From NCBI GenBank assembly GCA_028698995.1, contig JAQVVM010000030.1, positions 1 through 53,903 of the forward strand: a stretch of DNA of 53,903 bases. Reading direction: 5' to 3'. Source of the stretch: Bacteroidales bacterium (lineage in GTDB: Bacteria; Bacteroidota; Bacteroidia; Bacteroidales; PXBB01). Below the pieces are notes generated by a model, which saw only the letters and a list, made by a program, of their open reading frames with translations, was not told the origin of the DNA and did not search any database. Numbering within the stretch: the stretch's first letter is position 1; each line of letters opens with the position of its first letter. Positions 8,506 through 16,557 of this stretch are shown here, in pieces. The translations under genes and the position numbers were made by a program.

Positions 8506-9060
8506 ATGAAAAAAATTATTCTATCTGCATTTACCAGTGTTTTATTAATATTATTTTTTGGATGTCGGAACGAAAAAAATGAGGATCTAAAAATTATTAC
8601 GGAACGCATACAATATGATGTTACAATAAAAGCTCCTGAAGCAGATTTAGACTGGTGGGTAATGAATATTGACGGTTCCAGACGAGAATGGCTTATTGAT
8701 TTGATTTTGCAAACCGCTTACGATGGGCAGGTTCAGGCTTTTAATTATGATGTGCCAATTACTTCAGAAGAGGTTCAGGCCATAGGTTACCGTAATGATA
8801 CACTTATAATGCCGTCAATGGAGCCTCCTTATGAAGATTCTGTAGTTGTAATAAACGAACGGCTCAAGAGGCAAGACATTCACCGTCTCAGATTTCTTGA
8901 GGAATGGCGGATAAATGAAAAAACACTGGAAATAGAGAAAAAAGTTTTGGGGATTGCTTTAGTTTTGTCCGACTACGAAAAGACAACAGGAGAGCTTCGT
9001 GGTTACAGGCCAATTTTCTGGGTTTATTTTGATGAAAATTACCCGGAAGTACTGAATTAG
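8506..9060 (+). CDS. Lipoprotein with a GldN/PorN-like domain
   Basis: A 184-residue protein. The start at 8506 gives a lipoprotein signal (MKKIILSAFTSVLLILFFGC, lipobox LFFGC); an earlier ATG at 8473 is less suitable. The body resembles the gliding/T9SS protein GldN in two places. A helix segment (EWLIDLILQTAYDGQVQAFN) parallels the GldN 'LFDVL...IKNG' region. The C-terminal stretch, with an 'EEWRINEKTLEIEKKVLGIA' strand pair and then PIFWVYFDENYPEVL, parallels the GldN 'WYFDKR...LLGIAP...FWVWFP' motif. GldN proper is not a lipoprotein and sits beside gldKLM, which are absent here. The similarity is from memory of the family and unaligned by software; an unrelated envelope lipoprotein remains possible. 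Confidence 0.6.
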   Translation: MKKIILSAFTSVLLILFFGCRNEKNEDLKIITERIQYDVTIKAPEADLDWWVMNIDGSRREWLIDLILQTAYDGQVQAFNYDVPITSEEVQAIGYRNDTLIMPSMEPPYEDSVVVINERLKRQDIHRLRFLEEWRINEKTLEIEKKVLGIALVLSDYEKTTGELRGYRPIFWVYFDENYPEVLN

Positions 9061-9227
9061 TTTTGTTTTACCTTTTATTCTTCTGCTAATTTACAAAAAA
9101 TAAATGTTCTGCAATAATTTGGCAACTATCAAAAGATAAGCGGCTTGTAAAAATTTTATTAATTTTTTTTTACAAAAAGAATTTTGTTTACTTTTATAGT
9201 TTAAATTGTAAATGTCGTTTTCGAATA

Positions 9228-9848
9228 ATGGAAAAAATTGAGCTTAGAATTTTAGGCATATCCTATACACATTCACAAACAACAGCTTATGCTCTTATTC
9301 TGGCTGAAAAGTTTGGTCTCAGACGTTTACCAATTATTATAGGCAATTTTGAAGCTCAATCAATTGCGATTGAGATGGAAAAAATGAAACCAACAAGACC
9401 ACTTACCCATGATCTTTTCAAATCTTTCTCCGATTCTTTTGGTGTACTTATAAAAGAAGTTATTATAAATAAGTTTTCTGAGGGCGTTTTTCACGCTCTT
9501 CTGGTTTGTGCCAATGAAGACAAGGAGGTTCAGATTGATGCACGTACATCTGACGCAGTAGCTATTGCTATTCGTTTTAACGCCCCGATTTTTACTACAA
9601 AGGAAGTGCTTGACGTTGCAGGTATTATTCTTGATTTGGAAACTTCTGATAAAAAGGAAGAAGATGTAGATCAAATACCCGAGGAAGAACCGGAATTTAA
9701 TGAAGATAAAAATGAATATCAGGATTATACAGAATTTACTTTGATAGAACTACAAGCTATGCTTAAGAGTGCCCTTGAAAAGGAAGAATATGAAAAAGCC
9801 TCTCTTATAAGGGATGAATTAAAAAAAAGAAAACTTAAAAATAAATAA
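9228..9848 (+). CDS. Bifunctional nuclease (DUF151) domain protein with UVR motif
   Basis: A 206-residue cytoplasmic protein. Residues about 1-140 form the BFN/DUF151 domain, seen as ILGISYTHSQTTAYALILAE, RRLPIIIGNFEAQSIAIEME, and the conserved DARTSDAVAIAIRFNAPIF. An acidic linker follows (about 142-170, rich in Glu and Asp). The C-terminus is a UVR motif (ELQAMLKSALEKEEYEKASL...), the helical hairpin UvrB uses to contact UvrC. This BFN-UVR layout is standard in Bacteroidota. Plant and bacterial homologues have been reported to have RNase/DNase activity; the cellular role here is unknown. The CNT transporter gene begins 8 bp downstream, suggesting co-transcription. Confidence 0.92.
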   Translation: MEKIELRILGISYTHSQTTAYALILAEKFGLRRLPIIIGNFEAQSIAIEMEKMKPTRPLTHDLFKSFSDSFGVLIKEVIINKFSEGVFHALLVCANEDKEVQIDARTSDAVAIAIRFNAPIFTTKEVLDVAGIILDLETSDKKEEDVDQIPEEEPEFNEDKNEYQDYTEFTLIELQAMLKSALEKEEYEKASLIRDELKKRKLKNK

Positions 9849-9856
9849 TCTCAATT

Positions 9857-11677
9857 ATGATGACACAAAAATATTGGATGATTGCATGTGTTCTTTTGTT
9901 TTTTTTGGTTTCATGCAAAGGAAAGGAAAATGGAAAAACTTTGGAGGATAAGCTGGCAAAGAAATGGCAATTGTCTAGAGTCCTCGAGAACGACAATGAG
10001 ACAGCTCAGAAACCAGACAGTCTGGATGTATTGTTTTTAACAAATAAAGATGGGAAAAACAGTTTTGCTTTTAAAAATTCGACTGAAAGTGTTGATAAAA
10101 AAGGCCTCTGGGCAGCAGAAAATAATAATCTGTATTTGGTAAATGTTTTAGAAGACACTACAATTATTGTTGATTCTTCAGTATATTCTGCACATGAGAA
10201 TTCATCAGAGCTTACTTTATACAATCAGGGAAATTTAATTGCTCAATTAAAGAATGACAAATTTGATGGAATTCATATCACCGAAACCTTCTCGATAGTT
10301 GAACTATCTGAAAATAAACTTGTTTTAAAAGAAGGAATTAAAAGCTATGTTTTTGAATACCATACGGCTATTCCTACGCTCAGCTTTAGTTTTGTCTCAA
10401 TTTTAAGAGGTTTACTTGGAATGATTCTTTTGGTGTTTATAGCTTATCTTTTCAGTAACAATAGAAAAGCAATTTCTTGGCGCGTTGTTATAACAGGACT
10501 TTCCATGCAGATAGTCTTAGCAATTGGAGTTTTGAAAGTTCCATTTATACAACATATTTTTGAAGGAATCAGTAGTTTTTTTATTGTTGTCCTTGACTTT
10601 ACACGTGAAGGCAGTGTTTTTCTTCTCGGAGATTTATTGAATATTAATTCCTATGGATTTATTTTTGCTTTTCAGGTTTTACCAACAATAATCTTTTTTT
10701 CTGCACTTACCAGTGTTCTGTTTTATCTTGGTATAATACAAAAAGTTGTTTATGGCTTGGCATGGGTGATGACAAAAGCTATGAAGTTATCAGGTGCTGA
10801 AAGTTTGTCTGTGGCTGGGAATATTTTTCTCGGGCAAACAGAAGCTCCTTTGATGATAAAGGCTTACTTGCCTAAGATGAACCGCTCTGAAATACTGCTT
10901 GTCATGATAGGAGGTATGGCTACAATTGCCGGAGGTGTTCTTGCAGCTTATGTTTCTTTTCTGGGAGGTGATGATCCCGTAATGCGGTTGTATTTTGCAA
11001 AACACCTTCTGACAGCATCAGTTATGGCAGCTCCCGGTGCTGTTGTAGCTTCAAAATTGTTAATGCCCCAAACAGAGGATATTAATAAAAATATTGAAAT
11101 TACTCAGGATAAAATTGGTTCTAATATTCTTGATGCTATAGCTAATGGCACTTCTGAGGGATTAAAACTAGCCGTTAATGTAGCAGCAATGCTCCTTGTG
11201 TTTATTGCCTTTATTGCGATGGCTAATTTTATATTGAATAATTTTATAGGAAATCTTACCGGCTTGAATGATGTTATTGCCAATATAACACATGGCCAAT
11301 ACAAAGCATTTAATCTTCAGTTTATTTTGGGTTACACTTTTGCTCCTCTGATGTGGGCGATAGGTGTGCCTTTTGAAGATATGACTCTTGTGGGAAGACT
11401 CCTTGGTGAAAAAATAATTATGAGTGAGTTTATTGCTTATGTAAGCCTTGCTGACCTTAAAGATACACTCAGTTTTTCAAGCGAGAAGTCGATAGTAATG
11501 GCCACTTACATGCTATGCGGTTTTGCAAATTTTGCGTCCATTGGTATTCAGATTGGAGGTATTGGCTCATTGGCTCCTAACCAAAGAAATAATTTATCAC
11601 AATTCGGAATTAAAGCACTTATTGGAGGTTCCATTGCTTCATTATTTTCTGCTTCAGTAGTAGGGATGTTATTTTAA
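9857..11677 (+). CDS. CNT-family nucleoside transporter with N-terminal lipocalin-like lipoprotein domain
   Basis: A 606-residue protein in two parts. Residues about 1-175 begin with a lipoprotein-type signal (lipobox LVSCK) and continue as a lipocalin-like beta domain (KKWQLSRV near the start, then KGLWAAENNNLYLV and LSENKLVLKEG). Residues about 180-606 are a concentrative nucleoside transporter. It has the gate/core motif GQTEAPLMIKAYLPKMNRSE followed by GGMATIAGGVLAAY, roughly ten hydrophobic segments and the NFASIGIQIGGIGSLAPNQR signature. CNT proteins import nucleosides with Na+ or H+. Ordinary family members are about 400 residues, so the extra domain is notable. The first two codons are both ATG; either could start. 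Confidence 0.88.
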   Translation: MMTQKYWMIACVLLFFLVSCKGKENGKTLEDKLAKKWQLSRVLENDNETAQKPDSLDVLFLTNKDGKNSFAFKNSTESVDKKGLWAAENNNLYLVNVLEDTTIIVDSSVYSAHENSSELTLYNQGNLIAQLKNDKFDGIHITETFSIVELSENKLVLKEGIKSYVFEYHTAIPTLSFSFVSILRGLLGMILLVFIAYLFSNNRKAISWRVVITGLSMQIVLAIGVLKVPFIQHIFEGISSFFIVVLDFTREGSVFLLGDLLNINSYGFIFAFQVLPTIIFFSALTSVLFYLGIIQKVVYGLAWVMTKAMKLSGAESLSVAGNIFLGQTEAPLMIKAYLPKMNRSEILLVMIGGMATIAGGVLAAYVSFLGGDDPVMRLYFAKHLLTASVMAAPGAVVASKLLMPQTEDINKNIEITQDKIGSNILDAIANGTSEGLKLAVNVAAMLLVFIAFIAMANFILNNFIGNLTGLNDVIANITHGQYKAFNLQFILGYTFAPLMWAIGVPFEDMTLVGRLLGEKIIMSEFIAYVSLADLKDTLSFSSEKSIVMATYMLCGFANFASIGIQIGGIGSLAPNQRNNLSQFGIKALIGGSIASLFSASVVGMLF

Positions 11678-11682
11678 TTTAG

Positions 11683-11701
11683 CGTTAGTTTTTAATTAAC
11701 G
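11683..11701 (+). terminator. Weak hairpin after the CNT transporter gene
   Basis: CGTTAGTT and AATTAACG pair over 8 positions (one G-T) around TTT, 5 bp after the stop codon at 11677. The T-run that follows is interrupted (AATAATTATTTTT). It may be a weak terminator. Confidence 0.3.
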
Positions 11702-11766
11702 AATAATTATTTTTCAAGATAATTAAGTAAAATTATTATTAACTATATGCAATTTTTTTTTGTTAA

Positions 11767-11789
11767 ACAGTTTTTTAATAAAAAACTGT
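11767..11789. repeat. A+T-rich inverted repeat upstream of the sdh operon
   Basis: ACAGTTTTTT and AAAAAACTGT form a perfect 10-bp inverted repeat around AAT, 117 bp before sdhC. It could be a terminator stem for the CNT transcript or a regulator site for the sdh operon. There is no evidence to choose. Confidence 0.45.
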
Positions 11790-11846
11790 CTTATTTATAA
11801 TGAATAAAAATTGCGTTTATAATAAGATTATTTAGTAACTTCGATA

Positions 11847-11854
11847 TATATTTG
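11847..11854 (+). promoter_or_regulatory. Candidate -7 promoter element of the sdhCAB operon
   Basis: TATATTTG matches TAnnTTTG and ends 52 bp before the sdhC ATG. No TTG lies in the usual spacing window upstream, so the assignment rests on the -7 element and on its position in the 229-bp gap. Confidence 0.4.
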
Positions 11855-11906
11855 CCTTTTATTTGAATAAATCAACAAAATAGAAATAAACAGTTAATAC
11901 TTTATC

Positions 11907-12581
11907 ATGGGAAAATTTAATTTAAAACCTTCAACAATTAGCAGTAAAGTTGTAATGGCTATTGCCGGACTTTTTTTAATGACTTTTTTAATCGTTCATC
12001 TGGGAATAAATATGCTTATGTTATTGGGGGATGAAGGAAATGCATTCGGAAAAGCTGTTTCGTTTATGACCTATAACCCTGGGATTAAGATTTTTGAGTA
12101 TGTTTTATTTGGAGGATTCATTATTCATATGATAATAGGAGCACTGATTGAGGTGAAGAATTATTTTGCACGACCGGTTAAATATGCAGTAAGCAATAAT
12201 TCCAATACATCTTTTTTTTCTAAGTACATGATTCATACAGGTATTCTAATTTTTATTTTTTTAATTCTTCATTTCACACATTTTTTCTTTGTAAAATTGA
12301 AGCTTGTTGAATTACCTGCTTGTGCCGCTCATGAGCATGATTTTTTCACCATTACTAAATATCTTTTTAAAAGCCCATACTATGCAGGTATTTATATTAT
12401 TTGTTTTATCTTTTTAGGATTGCATCTTAATCATGCTTTTCAATCTGCTTTTCAGACATTGGGATTAAATCACCCCAAATATACACCTGCGATAAAGGTT
12501 ATTTCATCTATTTATGCAATCGGCATAACTTTAGGTTTTTCAATGATTACATTATACTTTTACTTTTTCTATACACTTTAA
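11907..12581 (+). CDS. sdhC: Succinate dehydrogenase/fumarate reductase cytochrome b subunit
   Basis: A 224-residue integral membrane protein with five hydrophobic segments, matching the single-subunit diheme b558 type (SdhC/FrdC of Bacteroidota, Bacillus and epsilonproteobacteria). It anchors the flavoprotein and iron-sulfur subunits and passes electrons to or from menaquinone. Candidate heme-binding histidines sit in or next to membrane segments, for example in FLIVHLGINML, GGFIIHMIIG, LILHFTHFFF and GLHLNHAFQS. It is the first gene of the operon; sdhA follows after 22 bp. The gene order C-A-B is the usual one for this class. Confidence 0.95.
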   Translation: MGKFNLKPSTISSKVVMAIAGLFLMTFLIVHLGINMLMLLGDEGNAFGKAVSFMTYNPGIKIFEYVLFGGFIIHMIIGALIEVKNYFARPVKYAVSNNSNTSFFSKYMIHTGILIFIFLILHFTHFFFVKLKLVELPACAAHEHDFFTITKYLFKSPYYAGIYIICFIFLGLHLNHAFQSAFQTLGLNHPKYTPAIKVISSIYAIGITLGFSMITLYFYFFYTL

Positions 12582-12603
12582 TCAGCACAAATATTAAAGC
12601 TTT

Positions 12604-14523
12604 ATGACAAAATTAAATGCAAAAATTCCATCAGGTCCTCTTTCAGAGAAGTGGAGCAATTATAAAAATTCATTGCGCTTAGTTAATCCTGCCAATAAAA
12701 AGCGGATTGATGTAATCGTTATCGGGACAGGGCTGTCTGGTGCATCAGCGAGTTCAACCCTAGGTGAAATGGGTTACAATGTTAAAACATTTTGCTATCA
12801 GGATACCCCACGTCGTGCCCACTCAGTTGCAGCCCAGGGTGGTATAAATGCAGCAAAAAATTATAAAAATGATGGAGACAGTGTTTTCAGGCTTTTTTAT
12901 GACATGATAAAAGGTGGTGATTTCAGAGCAAGGGAAGCCAATGTGTATCGTGCAGCGGAAGTTAGTAATGATGTAATTGACCATTATGTGGCTCTGGGTG
13001 TTCCTTTTGCAAGAGATTACAGTGGTTATATTGATAACAGATCTTTTGGTGGCGTTCAAGTCTCCCGAACATTTTATGCAAAAGGGCAAACAGGTCAGCA
13101 GTGTGTTCTTGGTACCTATTCATCTTTATTAAGACAGGTTAACAAAGGAACAGTTAAATTGTACGCCCGCAGAGATGTTCTAGATATTGTTATAGTGAAT
13201 GGCAAAGCCAGGGGTGTCATTACCAGAAATTTGGTGACAGGAGAAATTGAAAGACATTCAGCTCATGCTGTGGTTCTTGCTACAGGTGGTTACGGAACAG
13301 TTTATTACCTTTCTACATTGGCTGTTAATTCTAATGCATCAGCAGCATGGGCAGCATACAAAAAAGGTGCATTTTTTGGCAATCCAAGTTTTGTTCAGAT
13401 ACACCCAACAAGCATTCCTGTTTTGAATGACTTTCAATCAAAACTGACCCTGATGTCTGAGTCACTACGTAATGATGGCAGGGTGTGGGTTCCTAAACAA
13501 AAAGGTGATAAAAGAATTCCAAAAGATATTCCCGAAGAAGAAAGAGATTATTATCTGGAAAGACGGTATCCTGCATTTGGTAATCTTGTTCCCCGTGATG
13601 TGGCATCAAGAGCTGCTAAAGAAAGGTGCGATGCAGGTTACGGAGTAGGCCCTACAGGTTTGTCTGTGTATTTAGATTTCAAAGATGCCATTAATAAACA
13701 AGGGCAAAAAGCCATTGAGAATAAATATGGCAACCTGTTCGATATGTATGAAAAAATATCAGGGGAAAATCCATATAAAACACCAATGCGTATATATCCT
13801 GCAGGACACTACACTATGGGTGGTTTATGGGTTGACTATAACTTAATGACAACAGTTCCAGGGCTTTATGCCATCGGAGAATCTAATTTTTCTGACCACG
13901 GTGCTAATAGGCTTGGTGCTGGTTCTTTGATGCAGTGTTCATGTGATGGTTTTTTTATTCTTCCTTATACCATTTCAGATTATTTGGCCGATGATATTCG
14001 TACGGGAAAAATTCCTGTTGATACCCCAGAGTTTGATGACGCGGAAAAAAGTATTAAAGAAAAGATTCAGCGCATTTTGAGTGTTAATGGAAAAGATACT
14101 CCGCTTGACTACCATAAAAGACTTGGAAAAATTATGTGGGATTATTGTGGAATGGTAAGAAATGAAGAAGGATTGAAAAAAGCTATCGGTCTTTTAAGTG
14201 ATTTAAAAGTTGATTTCTGGAATAATATTAAAGTTGCAGGCAAGGACAATGAACTTAATTTGGAATTGGAAAAAGCACTTAGGGTTGCTGACTTTATCGA
14301 GCTGGCAAAGCTGATGTGTATTGATGCTCTAAACCGTAAAGAGTCATGTGGTGCTCATTTCAGAGAAGAAAGCCAGACAGAAAATGGGGAAGCAAGAAGG
14401 CAGGATGAAGCCTATTCATTTGTGGCTGCATGGGAACATAAAGGTGATGATGTTGAACCGGAGCTACATAAGGAGTTATTGGTTTTTGAAAATGTGGAGC
14501 TTAAAGAGAGGAGTTATAAGTAA
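12604..14523 (+). CDS. sdhA: Succinate dehydrogenase/fumarate reductase flavoprotein subunit
   Basis: A 639-residue FAD enzyme that oxidises succinate or reduces fumarate. The N-terminal Rossmann motif reads [20 protein letters not shown], and [15 protein letters not shown] contains the histidine that bonds FAD covalently. Also visible are the substrate-site segments [10 protein letters not shown], the [17 protein letters not shown] arginine region and [14 protein letters not shown], then the [20 protein letters not shown] segment. The C-terminal helical domain is complete ([13 protein letters not shown]). Direction of the reaction cannot be read from sequence; many Bacteroidota use this enzyme as fumarate reductase under anoxia. 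Confidence 0.97.
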   Translation: MTKLNAKIPSGPLSEKWSNYKNSLRLVNPANKKRIDVIVIGTGLSGASASSTLGEMGYNVKTFCYQDTPRRAHSVAAQGGINAAKNYKNDGDSVFRLFYDMIKGGDFRAREANVYRAAEVSNDVIDHYVALGVPFARDYSGYIDNRSFGGVQVSRTFYAKGQTGQQCVLGTYSSLLRQVNKGTVKLYARRDVLDIVIVNGKARGVITRNLVTGEIERHSAHAVVLATGGYGTVYYLSTLAVNSNASAAWAAYKKGAFFGNPSFVQIHPTSIPVLNDFQSKLTLMSESLRNDGRVWVPKQKGDKRIPKDIPEEERDYYLERRYPAFGNLVPRDVASRAAKERCDAGYGVGPTGLSVYLDFKDAINKQGQKAIENKYGNLFDMYEKISGENPYKTPMRIYPAGHYTMGGLWVDYNLMTTVPGLYAIGESNFSDHGANRLGAGSLMQCSCDGFFILPYTISDYLADDIRTGKIPVDTPEFDDAEKSIKEKIQRILSVNGKDTPLDYHKRLGKIMWDYCGMVRNEEGLKKAIGLLSDLKVDFWNNIKVAGKDNELNLELEKALRVADFIELAKLMCIDALNRKESCGAHFREESQTENGEARRQDEAYSFVAAWEHKGDDVEPELHKELLVFENVELKERSYK

Positions 14524-14592
14524 AAGGGTTAAAAGGGCTACTGTATTTAATTATAAATATTGTTATTTCAAAACGTAGAAATTATATATATT

Positions 14593-15342
14593 ATGAATAT
14601 TAAATTAAAAATATGGCGTCAGAAAAACGCTCAGGCAAAAGGGAAATTTGAAAATTACTCACTTGAAGATGTATCTCCGGAAATGGGCTTTCTGGAAATG
14701 CTTGATTACCTCAATCAAAAGTTGATAAAATCAGGTGGTGAACCCGTCGCTTATGAGCATGATTGCAGAGAAGGTATTTGCGGCAGTTGCGGCATGTATA
14801 TCAATGGGCGCCCTCATGGACCAGAGGCAAAAACCACAACTTGTGAACTTCGCATGCGTTCTTTCAAAGATGGTGATACCATCACAATTGAACCATTTAG
14901 GTCGCGAATGTTTCCAATTATTAAAGATTTGCTAATTGATAGAACAGCTTTTGAAAAAATTCTTATTGCAGGCGGTTTTATTTCAGCAGACACCGGTTCA
15001 GCTCCTGAAGCCAACAGTATTCTTGTTTGTAAAAAACATGCCGACAAAGCTTTTGATATGGCTACATGCATTGGATGTGGTGCATGTGTGGCAGCTTGTA
15101 AAAATTCATCTGCCATGCTCTTTGTATCAGCAAAAATTAACCAGTATGCTCTTTTACCTCAAGGAAAAATTGAAGCACCCGAAAGAGTTAAGAAAATGGT
15201 AGCCAAAATGGATGAGCTGGGTTTCGGCAGTTGTTCAAATACCTATGCCTGTGAAGCAGAATGCCCCAAAGGAATTTCTGTAAGTGCCATAGCAAAAATG
15301 AACAGAGAGTTTCTCCATGCAAAATTAATTGCAGAAGATTAG
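14593..15342 (+). CDS. sdhB: Succinate dehydrogenase/fumarate reductase iron-sulfur subunit
   Basis: A 249-residue subunit carrying electrons between FAD and heme b. The start at 14593 (MNIKLKIWRQKNAQAKG) is the family N-terminus; an ATG 33 bp earlier adds an unrelated stretch. Cysteine motifs are complete. CREGICGSCGMYINGRPHG plus the later TTTCELRM hold the [2Fe-2S] cluster. CIGCGACVAACKN and CSNTYACEAECPKG hold the [4Fe-4S] and [3Fe-4S] clusters. It is the last gene of the sdhCAB operon, with 69 bp between it and sdhA. A weak hairpin (15366-15386) follows but has no T-run. Confidence 0.97.
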   Translation: MNIKLKIWRQKNAQAKGKFENYSLEDVSPEMGFLEMLDYLNQKLIKSGGEPVAYEHDCREGICGSCGMYINGRPHGPEAKTTTCELRMRSFKDGDTITIEPFRSRMFPIIKDLLIDRTAFEKILIAGGFISADTGSAPEANSILVCKKHADKAFDMATCIGCGACVAACKNSSAMLFVSAKINQYALLPQGKIEAPERVKKMVAKMDELGFGSCSNTYACEAECPKGISVSAIAKMNREFLHAKLIAED

Positions 15343-15445
15343 ATCCCGTTTTATCATTTCTCCAACAGAAATTTGTTCCATTTCTGCCTTAATTCCTACA
15401 AATTAAAGCTAATAAGAGGATAAAGATTCCAAAATGTTTATTCTT

Positions 15446-16411
15446 TTATTGAAATTTAATAATTTTCTCAATATAAATTTCATCCTTGTAAATTAAGTGG
15501 AAAAACAATATTCCGTTATATAAACCTTTTAAGCAGACCCTATTTGATTCCTGTGTCAACTCTTTTTGTAGTAATATCCGACCATAAATATCATTAACTT
15601 CCAGCATTGTAATACCGGGTTTGAGTCCGGTTATATCAACATAGTTATTTGTCGGGTTTGGATAGATTTTTATAGTTGAGTTTTGTGGGTGATTTTCAAT
15701 TCCTACTGTAAAATCGCAGGGGGTTGATGGATAGAAATTATGAAGTGGAAAGCTTATATCTTCGTAGCACCTTAGACTTCCACATGTATATAAATCCATA
15801 ATATAAGTTGACGTAGGGAAAAGCCAAGCTAAAGCTCCCATTTTTTCTACAATAACATTTCCTATACAATAAGACCCTGTGCCCCCATAATAACATGTAG
15901 AACTACCTGAATATGTTAAGAAGATACGTTTTAAACTATCACCATTTATCACAACATGGTCTATACTGTCAACAAGGGCAATCGTAAATGAGCCATAGAA
16001 TGCCGTGTCATTTTCAGTAGCTATAGGGTCGGGTGGAATTTTCCATGTATCTCCAATTGATGAATTAAAATTATATAATGTATAAATAGTGTCAAGATTT
16101 TGGTGGTACCAATAAACTATATTCGAGTCTTCTCTTAAAAAGTAGGCTTCTTCATTTAAGTATGTATTTGTGCTTGCATTAATAAAGTCATAAATTACAT
16201 GTAGAGATGCTATTGTTTTGAATTCCAGGCCTTTAATTATTGTGTCTTTAGTGTAATAGAGCTTTTGATATCCTTCCATTGCAAAACTCGTACAGCCATA
16301 ATACCAAGTTGCACCTTCTGGAAACCATGTAGATTGTGATTTTGTTTGCTTGAGCATTGTAATAACAATCAAAAATATTAATAAGCTTAATATGGTAATT
16401 TTAGCTTTCAT
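15446..16411 (-). CDS. Secreted protein with T9SS type A sorting domain
   Basis: A 321-residue protein of unknown function. The start at 16411 places the signal peptide (MKAKITILSLLIFLIVITML) at the N-terminus. The central region (about 30-235) has no domain I recognise; it is rich in Thr, Tyr and Asp and contains scattered cysteines, including CYGGTGSYC and CGSLRCYED, which may form disulfides. The C-terminal 75 residues are a T9SS type A sorting domain: KIYPNPTNNYVDITG, then LEVNDIYGRILLQKEL and a final LYNGILFFHLIYKDE strand. It is therefore probably secreted and attached to the cell surface. It stands alone, convergent with the sdh operon. Confidence 0.85.
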   Translation of the reverse strand: MKAKITILSLLIFLIVITMLKQTKSQSTWFPEGATWYYGCTSFAMEGYQKLYYTKDTIIKGLEFKTIASLHVIYDFINASTNTYLNEEAYFLREDSNIVYWYHQNLDTIYTLYNFNSSIGDTWKIPPDPIATENDTAFYGSFTIALVDSIDHVVINGDSLKRIFLTYSGSSTCYYGGTGSYCIGNVIVEKMGALAWLFPTSTYIMDLYTCGSLRCYEDISFPLHNFYPSTPCDFTVGIENHPQNSTIKIYPNPTNNYVDITGLKPGITMLEVNDIYGRILLQKELTQESNRVCLKGLYNGILFFHLIYKDEIYIEKIIKFQ

Positions 16412-16429
16412 AAGAATATTGTTTACACA

Positions 16430-16457
16430 CAAAGATATTAATTATTTACATTCTCAA
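16430..16457 (-). promoter_or_regulatory. Promoter of the T9SS-sorted protein at 15446-16411
   Basis: On the minus strand a TTG (16455-16457) is followed after 17 bp by TATCTTTG (16430-16437), matching the Bacteroidota form TTG-N17-23-TAnnTTTG. Transcription would begin about 15 bp before the start codon. Confidence 0.45.
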
Positions 16458-16557
16458 TGATTCATCGTTTTTAAGTGAAAGAGACTTTTTGTCTGTATTT
16501 TTTTGTAATTTTAGGGTTCATTAGAAATTGAATTTATCAACATTATATTAGATATTT

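Noticed and set aside
15366..15386. Hairpin CAGAAAT/ATTTCTG after sdhB as a terminator
   Set aside because: The stem is A+T-rich and no T-run follows, so I did not call it a terminator.
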